DNA from: Pseudomonas paracarnis
GTDB lineage: Bacteria; Pseudomonadota; Gammaproteobacteria; Pseudomonadales; Pseudomonadaceae
NCBI RefSeq assembly: GCF_904063055.1
Contig: NZ_CAJFCN010000004.1
Coordinates: 434,001-498,000, forward strand
DNA: 64,000 nucleotides
Reading direction: 5' to 3'
Position 1 is the first letter of the stretch. Each line of letters starts with the position of its first letter. A program made the position numbers and the translations under genes. Below are positions 37,635 to 46,935 of the stretch, in pieces. The notes beneath the pieces are model-generated. The model made no database searches, had not been told where the DNA came from, and was given only the letters and a program-made list of their open reading frames with translations.

Positions 37635-39266
37635 ATGGATCAACTGCACCCGAGCTACAGCCGTGGCTCCCAGGACAAGACCTTGCTGGCCATGACCATT
37701 GGCCAGGCATTCGATCACACCGTTGCGCAGTATCCAGATGGCGAAGCCTTGGTGGTGCGCCACCAGCAGCGGCGCTACACCTGGCGGCAGCTGGCCGAGA
37801 CGGTTGAGCTGCACGCCCGCGCGTTCCTCGCCCTGGGTATGCAAACCGGTGACCGCCTGGGTATCTGGGCGCCTAACTGTGCCGAGTGGCTGATCTGCCA
37901 AGTGGCAAGCGCCAAGCTCGGGGTGATCCTGGTCAATATCAACCCGGCCTATCGCAGCAGCGAATTGGACTACGTGCTCAAACAATCCGGCTGTCAATGG
38001 CTGGTGTGCGCCGGCTCGTTCAAAAGCTCCGATTACCACGCCATGCTCCAGGCGCTGAAGCCCGAGCTGCGCGGCCTTCTCAGCCTGGACCCCAGCCCGC
38101 CGCCTGAATTCATGCCCTGGTCGCAGTTGGCGGCCCTTGGCGCAGGCGTGCCGCCCGAGCAACTGCAAAGCCGTCAGGCCAGCCTGCATTTCGATCAACC
38201 CGTGAATATCCAGTACACCTCCGGCACCACCGGCTTCCCCAAGGGCGCCACCCTCAGTCACCACAACATCCTCAATAACGGTTACATGGTCGGTGAAAGC
38301 CTGGGCCTGACGGCAGGGGACCGCCTGGTGATCCCAGTGCCGCTGTACCACTGCTTCGGCATGGTCATGGGCAATCTCGGTTGTATCACCCACGGCACCA
38401 CCATGATCTACCCCAATGACGGCTTCGACCCGTTGCTGACGCTGAGCGCCGTCGCCGAAGAACAAGCCACCGGCTTATATGGCGTGCCGACTATGTTTAT
38501 CGCGCTGCTCGATCACCCACGCCGGGCCGAGTTCGAGGTGTCCAGCCTGCGCACCGGGATCATGGCCGGGGCGACATGCCCGATCGAGGTGATGCGTCGG
38601 GTCATCCATGAGCTGCACATGGCAGAGGTGCAGATTGCCTATGGCATGACTGAAACCAGCCCGGTGTCGCTGCAGACCGGCGCAGATGACGATATCGAAC
38701 GGCGTGTCACCACGGTGGGCCGCACCCAACCGCAACTGGAAACCAAGATTGTCGACGAGGCCGGTAACACCGTGGCCCGTGGCGTGATCGGTGAACTGTG
38801 CACCCGGGGCTACAGCGTGATGCTGGGTTACTGGAACAACCCTGAAGGCACCCGTGAGGCCATCGACGATGCCGGCTGGATGCACACCGGTGACCTGGCG
38901 ACCATGGATGAGGAGGGTTACGTGTGCATTGCCGGGCGTAACAAGGACATGATCATTCGTGGGGGGGAGAACGTTTACCCGCGGGAGCTGGAAGAGTTTT
39001 TCTTTACTCACCCGGCGGTGGCGGACGTGCAGATCGTTGGCATCCCGGATGAGCGTTATGGCGAAGAGATTGTTGCCTGGATCAAGTTCCATCCCGGTCA
39101 GGTGGCCAATGAGTTGGAGTTGTTGAGCTGGTGCAAGGACCGCATCGCCCATTTCAAGACGCCCAGGTATTTCAAGATCGTGGATGAGTTTCCGATGACG
39201 GTGACGGGCAAGATTCAGAAATTTCGGATGCGCGAGATTTCCATCCAGGAGCTGCAAGCGCGCTGA
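37635..39266 (+). CDS. AMP-binding acyl-CoA synthetase
   Basis: 543 residues of the ANL superfamily. The ATP-binding loop is [13 protein letters not shown] near residue 193; [12 protein letters not shown] and the hinge region [16 protein letters not shown] follow, and the catalytic Lys is in [11 protein letters not shown] near the C-terminus. It activates a fatty or branched acid to its CoA ester. Its position, divergent from liuABCD with a LiuR box before it, points to an acid entering leucine/isovalerate breakdown. The exact substrate is inferred. Confidence 0.88.
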   Translation: MDQLHPSYSRGSQDKTLLAMTIGQAFDHTVAQYPDGEALVVRHQQRRYTWRQLAETVELHARAFLALGMQTGDRLGIWAPNCAEWLICQVASAKLGVILVNINPAYRSSELDYVLKQSGCQWLVCAGSFKSSDYHAMLQALKPELRGLLSLDPSPPPEFMPWSQLAALGAGVPPEQLQSRQASLHFDQPVNIQYTSGTTGFPKGATLSHHNILNNGYMVGESLGLTAGDRLVIPVPLYHCFGMVMGNLGCITHGTTMIYPNDGFDPLLTLSAVAEEQATGLYGVPTMFIALLDHPRRAEFEVSSLRTGIMAGATCPIEVMRRVIHELHMAEVQIAYGMTETSPVSLQTGADDDIERRVTTVGRTQPQLETKIVDEAGNTVARGVIGELCTRGYSVMLGYWNNPEGTREAIDDAGWMHTGDLATMDEEGYVCIAGRNKDMIIRGGENVYPRELEEFFFTHPAVADVQIVGIPDERYGEEIVAWIKFHPGQVANELELLSWCKDRIAHFKTPRYFKIVDEFPMTVTGKIQKFRMREISIQELQAR

Positions 39267-39280
39267 CAACGTCAAACCCC

Positions 39281-39310
39281 TGTGGGAGCTGGCTTGCCTG
39301 CGATGGCGGC
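39281..39310. repeat. Single REP element
   Basis: CTGTGGGAGCTGGCTTGCCT then GCGATGGCGG, one half of the usual pair. No inverted partner is seen before the CrcY terminator. Confidence 0.75.
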
Positions 39311-39385
39311 CTGACTGCCGGCCCACATCTACCTGATACCCCGCGAACCTGCTGTGCCACCCAAATAGTGAAACCCAGAAAGCAC

Positions 39386-39409
39386 AAAGGGGACCCGAAG
39401 GTCCCCTTT
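39386..39409. terminator. Terminator hairpin of CrcY, usable in both directions
   Basis: AAAGGGGACC-CGAA-GGTCCCCTTT, a ten-base stem counting the A/T ends. It serves the minus-strand RNA and may also end the acyl-CoA synthetase transcript arriving from the left. Confidence 0.88.
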
Positions 39410-39755
39410 AATTTGTCGTTGCGTGCTCTTTTCTTATTATTGAGGGGCGGCCTGTTGTTGTTTTTGGTAGCCGTGGCCCGTACCGCTTTTTTTGGCGACC
39501 CCCATCCGGGGTCAAGAGCAAACGTATTTTTTTGAACGCTGACCTGCTTCTTCGTAAACGATCCAACCAGTGGGTAGCTACCTGAGGTAGTTTTATTTTT
39601 CTCTATCCGGTTGCGGGTTGCGGCATACCGTACCCTGGGAAGCACATCTTCTCCAAAAAAATCTGTTAGCTGCGTCTCTGCCGTGTTGTTTTTGTTATGT
39701 CAGAGTCGTTTCGTCTTATTTTTATTAGGTTTGGCGCTTTTTATTCTTGTTATGC
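39386..39755 (-). ncRNA. crcY: CrcY/CrcZ-type small RNA that sequesters Hfq-Crc
   Basis: A 370-base minus-strand transcript free of convincing genes. It holds at least six AAnAAnAA motifs on the RNA strand (e.g. AACAAGAATAA, AACAAAAACAACA, AAAAACAACAACA, AATAATAAGAAAA), the target of Hfq-Crc. It starts under a sigma-54 promoter and ends at a strong hairpin (GGGGACC/GGTCCCC, 39389-39406). CrcY in P. putida is of this size and lies beside the HMG-CoA lyase gene, as I recall, which is the next gene here. It lifts catabolite repression when carbon is poor. Confidence 0.85.
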
Positions 39756-39763
39756 CATAGAGA

Positions 39764-39780
39764 TAGCAGAAGGCGTGCCA
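39764..39780 (-). promoter_or_regulatory. Sigma-54 promoter of the CrcY RNA
   Basis: Minus strand TGGCACGCCTTCTGCT: -24 TGGCAC, -12 CTGCT with the GC placed correctly. CbrB is the expected activator. An upstream AT-rich stretch (39790-39830) could hold its site. Confidence 0.78.
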
Positions 39781-39907
39781 ACTTTTTAAAAGCCTTTAAA
39801 ATCAACGAGTTGGTTTTTTGTCAGTATTTTCTTTCAGTTTGCACGGCGGATTTTGTTCCCGCGTTACCCGTTATGCCGGGAAGCGGTAACACATTCTCAC
39901 AGCTGTG

Positions 39908-40810
39908 CTACTCACCTGCGTTACGCACCTTCGCCACGCGGGAACCCGTAGGCCGTCCCAGCACCTGGCTGATCTGCTGGCCGGCGCCAATCAAGCGTTC
40001 CAGGTCGATGCCCGTGTCGATGCCCAGGCCGTTGAGCAGGTACAGCACGTCCTCGGTGGCGACGTTACCGCTGGCGCCTTTGGCGTAAGGGCAGCCGCCC
40101 AGGCCTGCGATTGAGCTGTCGAACACCGTGATGCCTTCCAGCAGGCTGGCGTAGATGTTAGCGATGGCCTGCCCGTAGGTGTCATGGAAATGCCCGGCCA
40201 GCTTGTCCCGTGGCACTTGGGCGCCGACCGCTTCGAACAGGCGCCGGGTAGCGCCCGCCGTGCCGGTACCGATGGTGTCGCCCAGGGACACTTCATAGCA
40301 GCCCATGGCATACAGCTCGCGGGCGACGGCCGCCACTTGCTCCGGGGCGATCTCGCCTTCATAGGGGCAACCCAGCACACAGGACACATAACCGCGCACG
40401 CTGACGCCGTGCTGCTTGGCGGCGGCCATGATCGGTGCGAAGCGCTCCAGGCTTTCGCTGATGGAACAATTGATATTGCGCTGCGAGAACGCCTCGGACG
40501 CCGCCGCAAACACCGCGACTTCCTTGACCCCGGCCGCCAGCGCATCCTCGAACCCACGCAGGTTCGGTGCCAGTGCGCCATAGGTCACGCCGGGCTTGCG
40601 CTGGATCTGCGCAAACACTTCGGCTGAACCTGCCATTTGCGGCACCCATTTGGGCGAGACAAAACTACCGACTTCGATATAGCTCAAGCCAGCGGCGCTC
40701 AACGCGTCTACCAATCGGACTTTATCCGCCACGCTGATGGGCTGGGCTTCGTTCTGCAAACCGTCGCGCGGGCCGACTTCAACCAGGCGTACGTGGGAGG
40801 GGAGGGACAT
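39908..40810 (-). CDS. liuE: Hydroxymethylglutaryl-CoA lyase
   Basis: 300 residues, TIM-barrel lyase that splits HMG-CoA into acetoacetate and acetyl-CoA, the last step of leucine breakdown. Signatures: EVGPRDGLQNEAQ at the N-terminus, the metal-site GHFHDTYGQAIAN and the catalytic-loop region GLGGCPYAKGASGNVATEDV near residue 255. It lies after liuR on the same strand and is separated from liuABCD by the synthetase and the CrcY RNA. Confidence 0.95.
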   Translation of the reverse strand: MSLPSHVRLVEVGPRDGLQNEAQPISVADKVRLVDALSAAGLSYIEVGSFVSPKWVPQMAGSAEVFAQIQRKPGVTYGALAPNLRGFEDALAAGVKEVAVFAAASEAFSQRNINCSISESLERFAPIMAAAKQHGVSVRGYVSCVLGCPYEGEIAPEQVAAVARELYAMGCYEVSLGDTIGTGTAGATRRLFEAVGAQVPRDKLAGHFHDTYGQAIANIYASLLEGITVFDSSIAGLGGCPYAKGASGNVATEDVLYLLNGLGIDTGIDLERLIGAGQQISQVLGRPTGSRVAKVRNAGE

Positions 40811-40826
40811 GGCAGTTACCTTCTGG

Positions 40827-41219
40827 TCAATGGCCGGCTTGGCTGATGGTCTGCGCCAGGGCCTGGGTGCAACGCTCTTCAGCGGTGTCCAGTTCCAGCT
40901 TCATCTGTTCGATATCCAGCAGTTGTTGTTCCAGCTGTTCACGGCGTTCGGCGATCTTGGCCAGCATGCTGTTGAGTTGGATCTGGTTGCCGCCGGTGGG
41001 GTCGTAGAGTTCGATCAGTTCGCGGCATTCGGCCAGGGAGAAGCCGATGCGCTTGCCACGCAGGATCAGCTTGAGGCTGACCTTGTCCCGCGCCGAGTAA
41101 ATGCGCTCCTGGCCCCGACGTTCGGGGGCCAGCAGGCCTTGTTCTTCATAGAAACGAATGGCGCGGGTGGTGATGTCGAGCTCGCGGGCGAGGTCGGAGA
41201 TGCTGTAGGTGGTGCTCAT
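40827..41219 (-). CDS. liuR: MerR-family regulator of leucine/isovalerate catabolism
   Basis: 130 residues. MerR winged helix at the N-terminus (YSISDLARELDITTRAIRFY, then EEQGLLAPERRGQERIYSA), followed by a coiled-coil dimer helix. ATG 41219 is preferred over an in-frame TTG four codons upstream. It is joined to liuE and carries a LiuR box in its leader, so it controls itself, liuE and probably liuABCD and the synthetase. Confidence 0.92.
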   Translation of the reverse strand: MSTTYSISDLARELDITTRAIRFYEEQGLLAPERRGQERIYSARDKVSLKLILRGKRIGFSLAECRELIELYDPTGGNQIQLNSMLAKIAERREQLEQQLLDIEQMKLELDTAEERCTQALAQTISQAGH

Positions 41220-41260
41220 GGCGGTGCTCAAGGAAATCTTGGCGCTAAGCTAATTGCAGG

Positions 41261-41276
41261 TTGACGTAAACGTCAA
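41261..41276. promoter_or_regulatory. LiuR box 3 (liuR-liuE leader)
   Basis: TTGACGTAAACGTCAA, inverted repeat with halves TTGACGT and ACGTCAA. It overlaps the last codons of the LysR gene (stop 41273-41275) and lies 42 bases upstream of liuR. Confidence 0.8.
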
Positions 41277-42202
41277 GGCTGCTGGGCTTTCTTTTCCTGG
41301 GCCGTCACCTGCTGGCACAACTCGATCATCTGTTCACGCATCCAGCGGTTCGCCGGGTCCTGGTCGGTGCTTTCGTGCCAGTACAAATGGGTTTCCACCG
41401 GCGGCACGTTGTTGACCGGCAAATGGAACCAGTGCAGTTCATGACGGCGAGCGAAACGCTCGGGCACGGTCATCACCATGTCGGTCTGTTGCAGCACCTG
41501 GGAGGCCATCAGGTAATGCTGGGAACGCAGGGCGATCTTGCGCTGAATGCCCATCTTGCCCAAGGCCAGGTCCACATAGCCCAAACCGTTGCGGCGGCTG
41601 GAAATATGGATATGGGTCAGCGACAGGTAATCATCCAGCGTGAATTTATCCTTGCCCGCCATCGGGTGGCCCTTGCGCATGGCACACACGTAGCGGTCTT
41701 CCATCAGCTTGACGTGACGCACCTGCGGGTCGGTATTGAGCGGCGCATCCACGGCAAAATCCAGGCGCCCGGCGGCCAGTTCCTTGGTGGTTTCGCGGCG
41801 TTTGGACAGGAAACTCTCGATCACCACGGTCGGCGCCAGGCGACGCAGGCGCTGGAACAGCAGCGGCAGGATCACGGCCTCGGTCAGGTCGGTCATGCTG
41901 ATGCGGTAGGTCTTGGCCGCCTGCTGCGGGTTGAAGATGCGGCTTTCCTGCACCGACACGCGCAACAACGACAACGCATTGCGCACCGGGCCGATAATAT
42001 TCTGCGCCATGGGCGTGGGCACCATGCCTTGGGCGGTGCGCACGAACAGCGGGTCGTTGAAGGTCTCGCGCAACCGTGCCAGGGCGTTGGACACCGCCGG
42101 CTGGGTGATACCGACGATCTGCCCGGCGCGGGTCAGGTTGGCTTCGGTGTAGATCGCATCAAAGACGATGAAGAGGTTGAGATCGACCTTGCTCAGATTC
42201 AT
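41273..42202 (-). CDS. LysR-family regulator (NodD-like branch)
   Basis: 309 residues: HTH MNLSKVDLNLFIVFDAIYTE then ANLTRAGQIVGITQPAVSN, and an effector domain with ISMTDLTEAVILPLLFQRL. This matches the subgroup of NodD/NahR-type regulators. It is divergent from the acyl-CoA dehydrogenase at 42354 and probably controls it. Its 3' end overlaps the LiuR box of the next operon. Confidence 0.88.
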   Translation of the reverse strand: MNLSKVDLNLFIVFDAIYTEANLTRAGQIVGITQPAVSNALARLRETFNDPLFVRTAQGMVPTPMAQNIIGPVRNALSLLRVSVQESRIFNPQQAAKTYRISMTDLTEAVILPLLFQRLRRLAPTVVIESFLSKRRETTKELAAGRLDFAVDAPLNTDPQVRHVKLMEDRYVCAMRKGHPMAGKDKFTLDDYLSLTHIHISSRRNGLGYVDLALGKMGIQRKIALRSQHYLMASQVLQQTDMVMTVPERFARRHELHWFHLPVNNVPPVETHLYWHESTDQDPANRWMREQMIELCQQVTAQEKKAQQP

Positions 42203-42353
42203 TTCGTTGCGCTCTTATTGTGAGGTGCTCATACGCCGATCATATATCGGTGATGAATGTTAATACACGGCGAGAATAGGCTAGGTAAATTATGAGCGCT
42301 GTTCTAGCATCGAATGCATGACCTAAACAACCTCTCAGAGAAGGGAGCTGCTC

Positions 42354-43583
42354 ATGGATTTCGCCTATTCGCCCAAGGTTCAGGAACTGCGTGAACGCGT
42401 CACTGCGTTCATGGACGCTTATGTCTACCCAGCCGAACCGGTGTTCGAACGCCAAGTCAGCGAAGGTGATCGCTGGCAGCCCACGGCAATCATGGAAGAG
42501 CTCAAGGCCAAGGCGAAGGCCGAGGGCTTGTGGAACCTGTTCCTGCCGGAATCCGAACTGGGCGCCGGCCTGAGCAACCTGGAATACGCACCCTTGGCGG
42601 AAATCATGGGCCGCTCGTTGCTGGGCCCGGAGCCATTCAACTGCTCCGCTCCCGACACCGGCAATATGGAAGTGCTGGTGCGCTACGCCAACGAAGAACA
42701 GAAGCAGCGTTGGCTCGAACCCTTGCTGCGCGGCGAGATTCGCTCGGCTTTTGCCATGACCGAACCGGACGTGGCGTCCTCGGACGCCACCAACATGGCC
42801 GCCCGCGCCGAACGCCAGGGCGACGAGTGGGTGATCAACGGCAAGAAGTGGTGGACCTCCGGCGCCTGCGACCCGCGCTGCAAGATCCTGATCTTCATGG
42901 GCCTGAGCAACCCCGATGCACCGCGTCACCAGCAGCACTCGATGATCCTGGTGCCGGTCGATACCCCAGGTGTGAAAATCCTGCGGCCGCTGCCGGTATT
43001 CGGTTACGACGATGCGCCCCACGGCCATGCCGAAGTGCTGTTCGACAATGTGCGCGTGCCTTATGAAAACGTGTTGCTGGGCGAAGGCCGTGGCTTCGAG
43101 ATCGCCCAGGGCCGCCTTGGCCCTGGCCGTATCCACCACTGCATGCGTTCGGTCGGCATGGCCGAACGGGCATTGGAATTGATGTGCAAACGCTCGGTCA
43201 GCCGCACCGCATTCGGCAAGCCCTTGGCGCGATTGGGCGGCAATATCGACAAGATCGCCGACTCACGCATGGAAATTGACATGGCGCGCCTGTTGACCTT
43301 GAAAGCGGCGTACATGATGGACACCGTGGGTAACAAAGTGGCGAAAAGCGAAATCGCCCAGATCAAGGTGGTGGCGCCGAATGTGGCCTTGAAGGTCATC
43401 GACCGCGCGATCCAGATGCACGGCGGCGCCGGGGTGTCCAATGATTTTCCGCTGGCCTATATGTACGCCATGCAACGCACCCTGCGCCTGGCCGACGGCC
43501 CGGACGAAGTGCACCGTGCGGCGATTGGCAAGTTCGAGATTGGCAAATATGTGCCGCGGGAATTGATGCGCGGCGGGCAGTAA
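42354..43583 (+). CDS. Acyl-CoA dehydrogenase (ACAD10/11-like)
   Basis: 409 residues with the flavin and substrate motifs [19 protein letters not shown] and [12 protein letters not shown] and a C-terminal [19 protein letters not shown]. The sequence is nearer to the ACAD10/11-like long-chain group than to LiuA. An ideal AAGGGAG lies nine bases before the ATG. The substrate is unknown; the divergent LysR gene suggests a regulated catabolic step. Confidence 0.9.
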   Translation: MDFAYSPKVQELRERVTAFMDAYVYPAEPVFERQVSEGDRWQPTAIMEELKAKAKAEGLWNLFLPESELGAGLSNLEYAPLAEIMGRSLLGPEPFNCSAPDTGNMEVLVRYANEEQKQRWLEPLLRGEIRSAFAMTEPDVASSDATNMAARAERQGDEWVINGKKWWTSGACDPRCKILIFMGLSNPDAPRHQQHSMILVPVDTPGVKILRPLPVFGYDDAPHGHAEVLFDNVRVPYENVLLGEGRGFEIAQGRLGPGRIHHCMRSVGMAERALELMCKRSVSRTAFGKPLARLGGNIDKIADSRMEIDMARLLTLKAAYMMDTVGNKVAKSEIAQIKVVAPNVALKVIDRAIQMHGGAGVSNDFPLAYMYAMQRTLRLADGPDEVHRAAIGKFEIGKYVPRELMRGGQ

Positions 43584-43600
43584 CACCGCGTCGCCGATGA

Positions 43601-43706
43601 GCGTTCCCACGCTCTGCGTGGGAACGCCTCCCGTGACGCTCTGCGTCACCCTCTCAAGAGCGGACGCGGAGCGTCCAGAGCGGCATTCCCACGCGGAGCG
43701 TGGGAA
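43601..43706. repeat. Nested palindrome of four hairpins
   Basis: Four hairpins in mirror order: 43601-43627 (GCGTTCCCACG-CTCTG-CGTGGGAACGC), 43633-43649, 43662-43676 and 43686-43706. The outer two nearly match in reverse, so the whole forms one imperfect palindrome. This repeat type differs from the REP family and is common between Pseudomonas genes. It lies in a convergent gap. Confidence 0.85.
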
Positions 43707-43712
43707 CGGTCC

Positions 43713-45044
43713 TCAGTACACCCAAACCTCCACTCGCCGATTCTTGATCCGGCCTTCATCCGCAGTATTGGCCGCCACCGGCATCTGCGCGCCAAACCCG
43801 CGAATATCCTTGAGCACCACGCCGCTCTTGACCAGCTCTCGGCGCACTGCCATCGCCCGCAACTTCGATAGCAGCGCCGCACGTTGCGGATCATTCTTGG
43901 TATCGCCAAACCCCACCAGCGTCACCTGCTTATTCAGCTTGCCGTGGCTTCTGATATAGGCGACCACCCGCTGCACATCCTGGCGCGCCTTATTGTCGAG
44001 GCTGGCGCTGCCCTCGTCGAAGCGAAAATTCACCGTCAGGCGCTGAGCGTCTCGGGCGATGGCCTGGTAATCGTCGGGCATCGGCGGGCGCGGCGCGACA
44101 CCGATCGCTTGCACCTGCTGGGCGATGAAGCCATTGGCAGCCACAATCGCCTGGCCCTTGCTGCCTTGGGAAAACTCCACCAACGCCTTGGCCCATGGGT
44201 TGCGGGAAGAGGGCGGCAAGTAGAAGAACAGCCGACGTGACAGCGGGTAATCCTCGGTGGCGATCAGGCTGGTCAGCGGCAACATCGGTTGCGAGTCGCC
44301 GTCGACAATCGCCACCGCCTTGGCCTGGCGCACAGAGGGCAGGCCGATAAAACCGATGCCCTGGGGGTCCTGGCTCACCGCATCAGAAAGCTGTTCGCTG
44401 GATTCAAAGCGCTTGGCCGAGGGTGCAAGCGGTTGGCCGCGGCGGCTCAGCACCAGTTCGCGGAAGGTGTCGAAGGTGCCGGATTGATCATCCCGGGCAT
44501 ATAAATGAATGGGCCCGCCTGTACCTCCCAGCGCCTCCCAGGTGCTGACCTCGCCGTTGAAGATTTGCGCCAGTTGCTCGGTGTTGAGGCTATTGAGCGG
44601 GTTGCGCGGGTTGACGATGATTGCCAGGCCATCAATGGCGATCACATGCTCGGCGCCTGGGCTTTTCAAGTCCCCCAGGGGATCGAGGTCCACCAGCTCG
44701 CTGTCTTTGATCGGGCGGGACGCTGCGGCGAGGTCGGCGCGGTTGTTTTTCAGCGCCGCAAAGCCGGTGCTGGAACCGTGGGCCGCGACCTCGATCGTGA
44801 CCGTCTGGCCTTGGCGTGTCTTGCCGACCACGCGCTGCTCATTCACCCCGGCACCCGGTTCAGCACGCACATCCTGCAAGCCCTGATACTCCATCAAGCC
44901 TTTGACCAGCGCCGGGCCGAGTGCCGCGCCGATGGTGTTGGAGCCCTGGATGCGCAGGGCCGGGCCTTGGTCGGGAATGGACAGAGGGGCCGCCACGGCG
45001 GGGAGTGCGATTGCAAAACACAGGAACAGAACGCGCAGCATCAT
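43713..45044 (-). CDS. PstS-like phosphate-binding domain fused to an OmpA domain
   Basis: 443 residues. Signal peptide ends AVA|APL. Residues about 28-310 match phosphate-type substrate-binding proteins (LRIQGSNTIGAALGPALVKG, HGSSTGFAALKNNRADLAAA, DDQSGTFDTFREL). Residues about 325-443 match the OmpA C-terminal domain with VNFRFDEGSASLDNKARQDV and the peptidoglycan-binding end GRIKNRRVEVWVY. It should be a periplasmic protein tied to the wall. No pst transport genes are near, so the ligand could be phosphate or another anion. Confidence 0.87.
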   Translation of the reverse strand: MMLRVLFLCFAIALPAVAAPLSIPDQGPALRIQGSNTIGAALGPALVKGLMEYQGLQDVRAEPGAGVNEQRVVGKTRQGQTVTIEVAAHGSSTGFAALKNNRADLAAASRPIKDSELVDLDPLGDLKSPGAEHVIAIDGLAIIVNPRNPLNSLNTEQLAQIFNGEVSTWEALGGTGGPIHLYARDDQSGTFDTFRELVLSRRGQPLAPSAKRFESSEQLSDAVSQDPQGIGFIGLPSVRQAKAVAIVDGDSQPMLPLTSLIATEDYPLSRRLFFYLPPSSRNPWAKALVEFSQGSKGQAIVAANGFIAQQVQAIGVAPRPPMPDDYQAIARDAQRLTVNFRFDEGSASLDNKARQDVQRVVAYIRSHGKLNKQVTLVGFGDTKNDPQRAALLSKLRAMAVRRELVKSGVVLKDIRGFGAQMPVAANTADEGRIKNRRVEVWVY

Positions 45045-45128
45045 GCCGGCACCTTCTCAAGCCAAGGGAGTGCCGGGAGATTAAGTCAGTTGGATTGCAG
45101 TCATATGACTGACACAACACAAATCAAC

Positions 45129-45217
45129 TGTGGGAGCTGGCTTGCCTGCGAAAGCGTGAGTGCAGCAGCAGGTGCGGTGACTGACACACCGCCTTCGCGG
45201 GCAAGCCCGCTCCCACA
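45129..45217. repeat. REP doublet (REPIN-type)
   Basis: GTGGGAGCTGGCTTGCCTGC and its inverted partner, between the PstS-OmpA and xthA genes. Confidence 0.9.
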
Positions 45218-45241
45218 TTCAGATCTTCACCAAGCCAACTG

Positions 45242-46054
45242 TCAGCTCAGTTCCAACCAGATCGGCGCATGGTCCGACGGTTTCTCCAGCCCACGCAAAT
45301 CATAATCCACCCCGGCGTCCTTGACCCGTGGCACCAACCCGGTGGACGCCAAGATCACGTCGATGCGCAGCCCGCGCTTGGGCTCGTCCTCAAAGCCACG
45401 GCTGCGGTAATCGAACCAACTGAAACGGTCGGTCACGTCCGGGTTGAGGTGGCGGAAGCTGTCGACCAGGCCCCAGTTCTTCAAGCGTGCCATCCACTCG
45501 CGTTCTTCCGGCAGGAAGCTGCACTTGCCGGTTTTCAGCCAGCGCTTGGCGTTGTCGGCGCCAATGCCGATGTCGCAGTCCTCTGGGGAAATGTTCACGT
45601 CGCCCATCACCACCAGTGCCTGGTCATTGCTGAACTGGGTTTCCAGCAAGTGCTGCAAGTCTGCATAGAAGCGCTGTTTGGCCGGGAACTTGGTTGGGTG
45701 GTCGCGGCTTTCGCCCTGGGGGAAGTAGCCGTTCATGATGGTCACTGGGTGGCCGTTTTCGTCGGCGAAGGTGCCCCAGATAAACCGACGCTGGGCGTCT
45801 TCTTCATCGCTGGCAAAGCCTTTGTGCACGCTCAACGCTTCTTTGCGCGAGAGCAGGGCCACGCCGTAGTGGCCTTTCTGCCCGTGGTAGTACACGTGAT
45901 AACCCAGGGCCTGCACTTCGGCCAACGGGAACTGATCATCGTGGACCTTGGTTTCCTGCAAACCGATCACGTCCGGTTGATGCTTTTCAATCAGCGCCGC
46001 CAACTGATGAGGGCGAGCACGCAGCCCGTTGATATTGAAGGAGACGATTTTCAT
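45242..46054 (-). CDS. xthA: Exodeoxyribonuclease III
   Basis: 270 residues of the endonuclease/exonuclease/phosphatase fold; cuts at abasic sites and trims 3' ends in base-excision repair. Catalytic pattern: [22 protein letters not shown] (Glu metal ligand), [15 protein letters not shown], and [10 protein letters not shown] at the end. ATG 46054 begins the universal [13 protein letters not shown] start, so the longer frame is not used. It is divergent from the GNAT gene. Confidence 0.96.
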   Translation of the reverse strand: MKIVSFNINGLRARPHQLAALIEKHQPDVIGLQETKVHDDQFPLAEVQALGYHVYYHGQKGHYGVALLSRKEALSVHKGFASDEEDAQRRFIWGTFADENGHPVTIMNGYFPQGESRDHPTKFPAKQRFYADLQHLLETQFSNDQALVVMGDVNISPEDCDIGIGADNAKRWLKTGKCSFLPEEREWMARLKNWGLVDSFRHLNPDVTDRFSWFDYRSRGFEDEPKRGLRIDVILASTGLVPRVKDAGVDYDLRGLEKPSDHAPIWLELS

Positions 46055-46220
46055 GGTCGGCAGTCCAGTCTGGCAAAAGGGCGATGCTAGCCGACAAGTC
46101 GGACGGGGGCCAGCGTGGCGGTAGGGTGAATGCGCTGCTAAGGTGGGAACGACTGGAGCTGTGCAGGTTCGTACCCATAAGAACGCCATGTTTGAGTGGC
46201 GCCCAGGGAGATTGATTGTT

Positions 46221-46871
46221 ATGCCAGACACTTCGACGGCCACTGCCGAAATCCGCCTGCTCAATAGCGGCTACTCCCGTGAAGCGCGATCCCTGCTGTA
46301 CCAGGCGTATCGCCATGAGCCGACCTTCGCCTACATCTTCGAAGCCGAGCGGCCGGGCTATGAGCAGCGAGTACGTGCCACCGTGCGCGAACTGGTCAAG
46401 CAGCATTTCTTCCAGAAACTTCCGGCCATCGGCCTGTTCGTCAACGACCGGCTGATCGGCATCGCCCTGATTGCACCGCCGCAACGGCGCCTGGGCATCA
46501 CCGAAAGCTGGGCCTGGCAAATCCGCATGTGGCTGAGCACGGGCGTGCGCGGTACGCGGCGTTACCTGGAATACCATCATGCCGTCATGGCGTGCCTGCC
46601 CAACGAGTCTGTGCATGTGCTGCCGTTGCTGGGCATTCACCCGCAGTTTCAGGGCAAGCACCATGGTGAGCAGTTGCTGGAAGCGGTACACAATTGGTGT
46701 GCCGACGACCCGCATTCATCCGGCGTGGTGCTCGACACCGGCAACTCCCGTTACCTGGATTTCTACAAGCGCCAGGGCTATGAGGAAATCGGCGAAGTCG
46801 CCGTAGGGCCGGTGCGCGAGCATGTGTTTTACCATCCCAATCCCCAGGCGTTACATCCTGCAACGGCTTAG
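46221..46871 (+). CDS. GNAT-family N-acetyltransferase
   Basis: 216 residues. The acetyl-CoA binding region [20 protein letters not shown] near residue 145 and the following [20 protein letters not shown] are GNAT motifs A and B. ATG 46221 has GGGAG ten bases upstream. Divergent from xthA. The substrate is not known. Confidence 0.88.
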   Translation: MPDTSTATAEIRLLNSGYSREARSLLYQAYRHEPTFAYIFEAERPGYEQRVRATVRELVKQHFFQKLPAIGLFVNDRLIGIALIAPPQRRLGITESWAWQIRMWLSTGVRGTRRYLEYHHAVMACLPNESVHVLPLLGIHPQFQGKHHGEQLLEAVHNWCADDPHSSGVVLDTGNSRYLDFYKRQGYEEIGEVAVGPVREHVFYHPNPQALHPATA

Positions 46872-46935
46872 AACAGAATTATTCAGACTAATCCTGGTTC
46901 AAAGTTCCTCCCTCGCTCGTGTAGCATCCGCGCCT

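Noticed and set aside
39172..39645. Minus-strand frame in the CrcY region (157 codons)
   Set aside because: It lies within an RNA with A-rich Hfq-Crc motifs and a sigma-54 promoter; there is no ribosome site and the product is Lys/Asn/Arg-rich low-complexity.
43601..43706. CRISPR-like array
   Set aside because: The repeated units are palindromes in mirrored order, without regular spacers.
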